Origin: Actinomycetota bacterium
Lineage (GTDB): Bacteria; Actinomycetota; Acidimicrobiia; Spongiisociales; UBA5794
Assembly: GCA_003648875.1 (NCBI GenBank)
Contig: QMQC01000048.1
Location: forward strand, 1 to 8,996
DNA length: 8,996 bases
Direction: 5' to 3'
In this document: one piece after another, positions 5,654 through 8,996 of the stretch
Numbering within the stretch: the first letter of the stretch is position 1
Layout: each line of letters opens with the position of its first letter
Notes under the pieces: generated by a model
What the model was told of the DNA's origin: nothing
The model's database searches: none
The model's input: only the letters and a program-made list of their open reading frames with translations
Made by a program: the position numbers and the translations under genes

Positions 5654-6552
5654 TCCGGGGCCATGATCACGCCAGCCTTGGAGGCGTTCGACACACCAGA
5701 CCGCTGGCGATTGCGTTCGGATTGGTCGCCGTCTTCGCCGTCGTCGAGTTCGCTGCCGGTATCGCCTCTGGCTCCTTGGCCCTCACGGCGGACGCCGGCC
5801 ACATGGCAACGGATGCGTTGGGTCTTGGTATGGCTCTTGCCGCGGTCGTCGTGTCAAAGCGTGTGAAGCCGAACTCCACCCGGACCTATGGTGCGTATCG
5901 CATCGAGATCCTTGCTGCGCTGGCCAACGCAGTTCTTCTTGGTGGTGTGGCGGCATACGTGCTCGTAGAGGCCATCCAAAGGCTCCGTAGTCCCAGTGAG
6001 GTTGAAACGGGGCTCATGCTCCTCGTTGCGCTGGGTGGCCTGATCATCAACATCTTCAGCTACAGACTTCTGAGAGAGGGTGCAAAGCGGTCCCTCAACG
6101 TCGAAGGAGCATTCCTTGAGGTACTCGGAGACCTTCTCGCATCTGTGGGCGTTGTCGTCGCGGGTGTGGTGATCCTCATGACTGACTGGTATGTGGTTGA
6201 TGCGATTGTCGGGATCGCCATCGGTCTGTTCATCCTGCCGAGAGCGTTTGCTCTTGGACGCAGAGCGATAAGGATCCTCATGGAGGTCGCACCGGAGGGG
6301 ATCGACGTCGAGACCATGCGGGGGAGACTGCTTGCGTTGCCCGATGTGGTCGAAGTTCACGATCTACATGTCTGGACGCTGACCTCTGAGATGCACACCG
6401 CAACGGCCCATCTCGTCATCAGAGATGGAGTCGACGGTCATCCGACACTTGATGCTGCACGAGAAGAGCTCGCGACCGGCTTCGGCATCGGTCACGCGAC
6501 TCTCCAGATCGAGCCTGAGTCCCACACCGGTTGTCACGAGGTTGCCTGGTAG
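5650..6552 (+). CDS. Cation diffusion facilitator (CzcD-type metal/H+ antiporter)
   Basis: Inner-membrane exporter of divalent metal, probably Zn(II), driven by proton exchange. It has 300 residues, the usual CDF length, and about six membrane segments between roughly 18 and 200. Transmembrane helix 2 holds ADAGHMATD, with His51 and Asp55 aligning with D45 and D49 of YiiP. Helix 5 holds AFLEVLGDLL, with Glu157 and Asp161 aligning with H153 and D157. A Glu at that helix-5 position in place of His is notable. The cytoplasmic C-terminal domain has VHDLHVWTLTS (236-246), HTATAHLVI (249-257) and FGIGHATLQIEP (278-289), then a short tail with SHTGCHE. The N-terminus is His-bearing (GHDHASL). The start is set by the ATGA overlap with the repressor gene, supported by AGGGA at 5639-5643. 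Being downstream of a CzrA-like sensor, it should be induced by its own substrate. Confidence 0.95.
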   Translation: MIRGHDHASLGGVRHTRPLAIAFGLVAVFAVVEFAAGIASGSLALTADAGHMATDALGLGMALAAVVVSKRVKPNSTRTYGAYRIEILAALANAVLLGGVAAYVLVEAIQRLRSPSEVETGLMLLVALGGLIINIFSYRLLREGAKRSLNVEGAFLEVLGDLLASVGVVVAGVVILMTDWYVVDAIVGIAIGLFILPRAFALGRRAIRILMEVAPEGIDVETMRGRLLALPDVVEVHDLHVWTLTSEMHTATAHLVIRDGVDGHPTLDAAREELATGFGIGHATLQIEPESHTGCHEVAW

Positions 6553-6580
6553 GGGGACTTCCGCGGCACCGGGCACTGTC

Positions 6581-6607
6581 TAAAATCGGCCGAGACTTCT
6601 GGAGGAG
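6581..6607 (+). promoter_or_regulatory. Probable -10 box and strong Shine-Dalgarno for the Fe-S membrane protein gene
   Basis: TAAAAT at 6581-6586 fits the -10 consensus, and GGAGGAG at 6601-6607 is a near-ideal Shine-Dalgarno 5 nt before the GTG at 6613. This decides the GTG start. Unlike the other non-overlapping genes here, this gene would have a short leader of about 20 nt. No clear -35 is visible at 16-18 bp. Confidence 0.55.
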
Positions 6608-6612
6608 ATCAG

Positions 6613-8772
6613 GTGACGGAAACGGATACGAAGACCGACGACACCGGGACCAGAACGATCACCGCATCGATGATCCTGGGTGTGGTCGCCATCGTCTCAG
6701 TTGTTGGCACACTGGTGTTCTGGTGGCTCGGAACTCTTCCAGAGGAACCACACGTCGATGTCGGCCGAGAGGTCTTCGGGAACATTCCAGCACTCATCAT
6801 TGCGATGTTCTACATCCTGGTCGCCACGTTCCTCGGAGTTTCCATCGGCCTGTTTGCCATGCGTGCGAAGAACTGGGAGCGCGGCAGCTGGGAGAGACGG
6901 ACCGGAGACTTCAAGCGGCGGCTGCACCGTTTCCGCCAGGGCGTGTCGATGAGGACGGTCATGGAGGATCCCGCGGCAGGGGTCATGCACGCCTTCATCT
7001 ACTACGGGTTCATCGTTCTGCTCATCGGAACGGTCATCCTCGAGATCGACCACCTTGCGCCGGCATCCGTCAAGTTCCTCCATGGTGGTTTCTACCAGTG
7101 GTACTCGCTCATCCTTGACCTCGCCGCGATCGTCTTTCTCGCAGGCGTGGTTTGGGCCGGTATCCGCCGTTACGGCGCACCGCCCTCGCGGATCCGCTCA
7201 AAGACGCGACCAGAGGACGCCTGGATCCTCATCGTGCTCGCGGTCATAGCGATCTCGGGTCTACTCACAGAAGCGGCTCGCATCGCACTCATCGGAAGGC
7301 CAGCCTTCGAACAGTGGTCGTTTGTTGGTTACCCGCTTTCGAACCTCGTGTCATCCTCCTCGGCGAGTGGGGTTCATCAGATCATGTGGATCACCCATGC
7401 CGTAGCGTTTCTCGCCTTTCTCGTCATGGTTCCGACCACCAAGCTCAGGCACATGGTCACAACGCCCGCCAACCTCGCACTCCAGCCGAGGGAACGTCCC
7501 AAAGGCGCGATGCGTGAGATGCCAAACCTCATGGAAGCTACGGACATCGAGACTGTTGGTGCGTCAACGGTCGCCGAGTTCACCTGGAAGCAGCTGTTGG
7601 ATACAGATGCCTGCACGATCTGTGGCAGATGTACCTCTGTGTGCCCTGCGAATCAGACAGGGAAGATCCTCGATCCGCGTGAGATCGTTCTCAAGCTGGG
7701 AACCGTCGCTGCTCAATCCGCTGAGCCACCGATCTCGCCACCCGTCGGGGTCGGCCCGGGGATCACCATCACCTCGGGCAACGTATTCGAACTCGTCACT
7801 CCAGACGAACTTTGGGCATGCACGACCTGTGGGGCGTGCGATCAGGCGTGTCCTGCAGGCATCGAGATCCTCGACAAGATCCTCGATATGCGCCGCTATC
7901 TCTCACTCATGGAGGCCGACTTTCCCTCGGAGCTGGGCAAGGCATATGTGTCGATGGAGAACTCATCGAACCCATATGGCATGGACCAGAACACGAGAGA
8001 CGACTGGACGGACCAACTCGATTTCGAGGTGAAACGACTTGGCGAACCAGGTGTCACAGCTGAGTACCTGATGTGGGTCGGGTGCGCCGGAAGCTTCGAC
8101 GACCGGAACCGCAACGTAACGATTTCGACGGCCCGGCTCCTCCACAAGGCGGGTATCGACTACGCGATCCTCGGTTCCAAAGAGCTCTGCACAGGGGATC
8201 CGGCAAGACGGACAGGGAACGAGTACGTGTTCCAGGGCCTTGCTCTGCAGAACATCGAGACGCTCAACGAACTGGGTATCGACAAGATCGTCACGCAGTG
8301 CCCTCACTGCTTCAACACACTTCGGAACGAGTACCCGCAGTTCGGTGGCGACTACACGGTCATGCACCACTCAGAGCTACTCGGTCAACTGGTCGAGGAG
8401 GGTCGGCTCACCCCGACATCGACGGGGGAATCGATCGTGTTCCACGATCCCTGTTACCTGGGAAGACACAACGACACGTTCCTTGCGCCCCGTACGATCG
8501 TGGACTCCACGGGCATCAGGGTCGAGATGCCCCGCAATGGCACCAACTCGTTCTGCTGCGGTGCAGGTGGAGGGAAGTTCTGGTTCGAGGAGACTTCCGG
8601 CAAGAAGGTCAACATCGATCGAACCGAGCAAGCTCTCGCCACGGACGCCGACATCATCGCCACAGGTTGCCCCTTCTGCTACGTCATGCTGGACGATGGC
8701 GTCAAGGACATCGGCGCAGAAGAGTCTGTCATCGTCCAGGACATCGCAATGTTGTTGGACAAGCGGACATAG
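6613..8772 (+). CDS. Membrane Fe-S oxidoreductase with NarI-like and CCG domains (EtfD/FadF-like)
   Basis: 719 residues, GTG start. Residues from about 17 to 275 contain about six membrane helices resembling the NarI/cytochrome b part, with candidate haem histidines including His126, His255 and His262. A cytoplasmic part follows. Two 4Fe-4S motifs are complete: C334-x2-C337-x2-C340-x3-C344-P and C403-x2-C406-x2-C409-x3-C413-P. Two HdrB-like cysteine-rich (CCG) domains come next. The first has C491, C526 in KELCTGDPARR and C563-x2-C566. The second has C614 in HDPCYLGRHN, C648-C649 in FCCGAGGG and C686-x2-C689. This architecture and length match Bacillus FadF (YwjF) and mycobacterial EtfD (Rv0338c), from recall. 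Such proteins take electrons from reduced ETF to menaquinone in fatty-acid oxidation, so it would serve acyl-CoA dehydrogenases like the one at the window start. Glycolate- or lactate-oxidase Fe-S subunits and HdrD-type reductases share the CCG part but lack this membrane half. No etfAB lies in view. Confidence 0.9.
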   Translation: MTETDTKTDDTGTRTITASMILGVVAIVSVVGTLVFWWLGTLPEEPHVDVGREVFGNIPALIIAMFYILVATFLGVSIGLFAMRAKNWERGSWERRTGDFKRRLHRFRQGVSMRTVMEDPAAGVMHAFIYYGFIVLLIGTVILEIDHLAPASVKFLHGGFYQWYSLILDLAAIVFLAGVVWAGIRRYGAPPSRIRSKTRPEDAWILIVLAVIAISGLLTEAARIALIGRPAFEQWSFVGYPLSNLVSSSSASGVHQIMWITHAVAFLAFLVMVPTTKLRHMVTTPANLALQPRERPKGAMREMPNLMEATDIETVGASTVAEFTWKQLLDTDACTICGRCTSVCPANQTGKILDPREIVLKLGTVAAQSAEPPISPPVGVGPGITITSGNVFELVTPDELWACTTCGACDQACPAGIEILDKILDMRRYLSLMEADFPSELGKAYVSMENSSNPYGMDQNTRDDWTDQLDFEVKRLGEPGVTAEYLMWVGCAGSFDDRNRNVTISTARLLHKAGIDYAILGSKELCTGDPARRTGNEYVFQGLALQNIETLNELGIDKIVTQCPHCFNTLRNEYPQFGGDYTVMHHSELLGQLVEEGRLTPTSTGESIVFHDPCYLGRHNDTFLAPRTIVDSTGIRVEMPRNGTNSFCCGAGGGKFWFEETSGKKVNIDRTEQALATDADIIATGCPFCYVMLDDGVKDIGAEESVIVQDIAMLLDKRT

Positions 8773-8810
8773 GAAGGTCTGACCGGCAAGTCGCCAAGGG
8801 GCTGACCTTC
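8773..8810. terminator. Possible weak hairpin between convergent genes
   Basis: GAAGGTC at 8773-8779 pairs perfectly with GACCTTC at 8804-8810, spanning the 40-nt gap between two convergent stop codons. The 24-nt loop is long and no T-run flanks it on either strand. The case rests on position more than strength. Confidence 0.25.
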
Positions 8811-8812
8811 TC

Positions 8813-8996
8813 CTACCGGTCATCCGGCGGGCTGGCTGACATCTCGTGCTCCTCGGCATGACCATCCGTGCGCTCGCGCACCCATCCCAACAGTACGGCC
8901 GCAGCAATGACGTCGGCGAGAACCGCGACGATGGCTGGTCCGGGAAGACCGAACGATCGAAAGAGGACCGGACCAAGTGCAGCGCCGGCGCCGCGC
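8813..8996 (-). CDS. C-terminal end of a membrane protein (start outside window)
   Basis: Reading the - strand from base 8995, an open frame of 60 codons ends at a TAG (complement of 8813-8815). It has no start codon in the window, being the tail of a gene that begins beyond the right edge. The translation looks genuine: GAGAALGPVLFRSFGLPG, then a hydrophobic helix IVAVLADVIAAAVLLGWV, then a charged tail (RERTDGHAEEHE) and a short polar end. This is the pattern of a last transmembrane helix with a cytoplasmic tail, as in many transporters such as MFS proteins; the family cannot be identified from this piece. The other - strand frame open here (8377-8976) runs through the Fe-S gene and reads as Arg/Ser-rich nonsense. 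The gene is convergent with the Fe-S protein gene, 40 nt between stop codons. Confidence 0.62.
   Translation of the reverse strand, partial: RGAGAALGPVLFRSFGLPGPAIVAVLADVIAAAVLLGWVRERTDGHAEEHEMSASPPDDR

Noticed and set aside
6542..6547. TTGCCT as a -35 for the Fe-S membrane protein gene
   Set aside because: The distance of 33 bp to TAAAAT is too long, and it lies within the end of the CDF gene.
8377..8976. - strand open frame of 199 codons covering the right edge
   Set aside because: Runs deep into the Fe-S protein gene and is Arg/Ser/Pro-rich; the neighbouring - strand frame ending at 8813 gives a believable membrane helix instead.

Overview
The window is moderately high-GC bacterial DNA, densely packed, with seven genes on the + strand and the tail of one on the - strand. 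The content suggests an actinobacterium, possibly of the Acidimicrobiia type. The reasons are a FadE5-like acyl-CoA dehydrogenase, an EtfD/FadF-like membrane Fe-S oxidoreductase, ATGA stop/start overlaps and several apparently leaderless promoters with a TANNNT box 6-7 nt before the start codon. The lineage is inferred from protein resemblance and style; there is no rRNA or other marker gene.

Layout. (1) 1-1560: 3' part of a FadE5-like acyl-CoA dehydrogenase, cut by the window edge. (2) 1622-2122: a short nitroreductase-family flavoprotein. (3) 2123-2237: an intergenic gap holding an array of 7-bp TACGTNN repeats. (4) 2238-5256: a three-gene unit joined by 4-bp ATGA overlaps. It encodes a glutamate racemase fused to a C-terminal macro domain, pyrroline-5-carboxylate reductase (ProC) and proline dehydrogenase. 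(5) 5257-6552: a metal-homeostasis cassette of an ArsR/SmtB repressor with a CzrA-type zinc site and a CDF cation exporter, also joined by ATGA. A 22-bp operator palindrome sits between the -35 and -10 elements. (6) 6613-8772: a large membrane protein with a NarI-like part, two 4Fe-4S clusters and two CCG domains, the likely ETF:quinone oxidoreductase of fatty-acid oxidation. (7) 8813-8996, - strand: the C-terminus of an unidentified membrane protein, convergent with gene 6.

How the genes work together. The acyl-CoA dehydrogenase and the Fe-S membrane protein are natural partners through ETF, although other genes separate them here. The racemase-macro/ProC/ProDH unit gathers glutamate-family chemistry: L-/D-glutamate interconversion plus both directions of the P5C/proline step. 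A macro domain, which elsewhere binds ADP-ribose and related NAD-derived ligands, is built into the first protein. This unit is the most unusual thing in the window. The ArsR-CDF pair is a self-contained metal efflux module. I see no CRISPR array, tRNA, rRNA, insertion sequence or phage gene.
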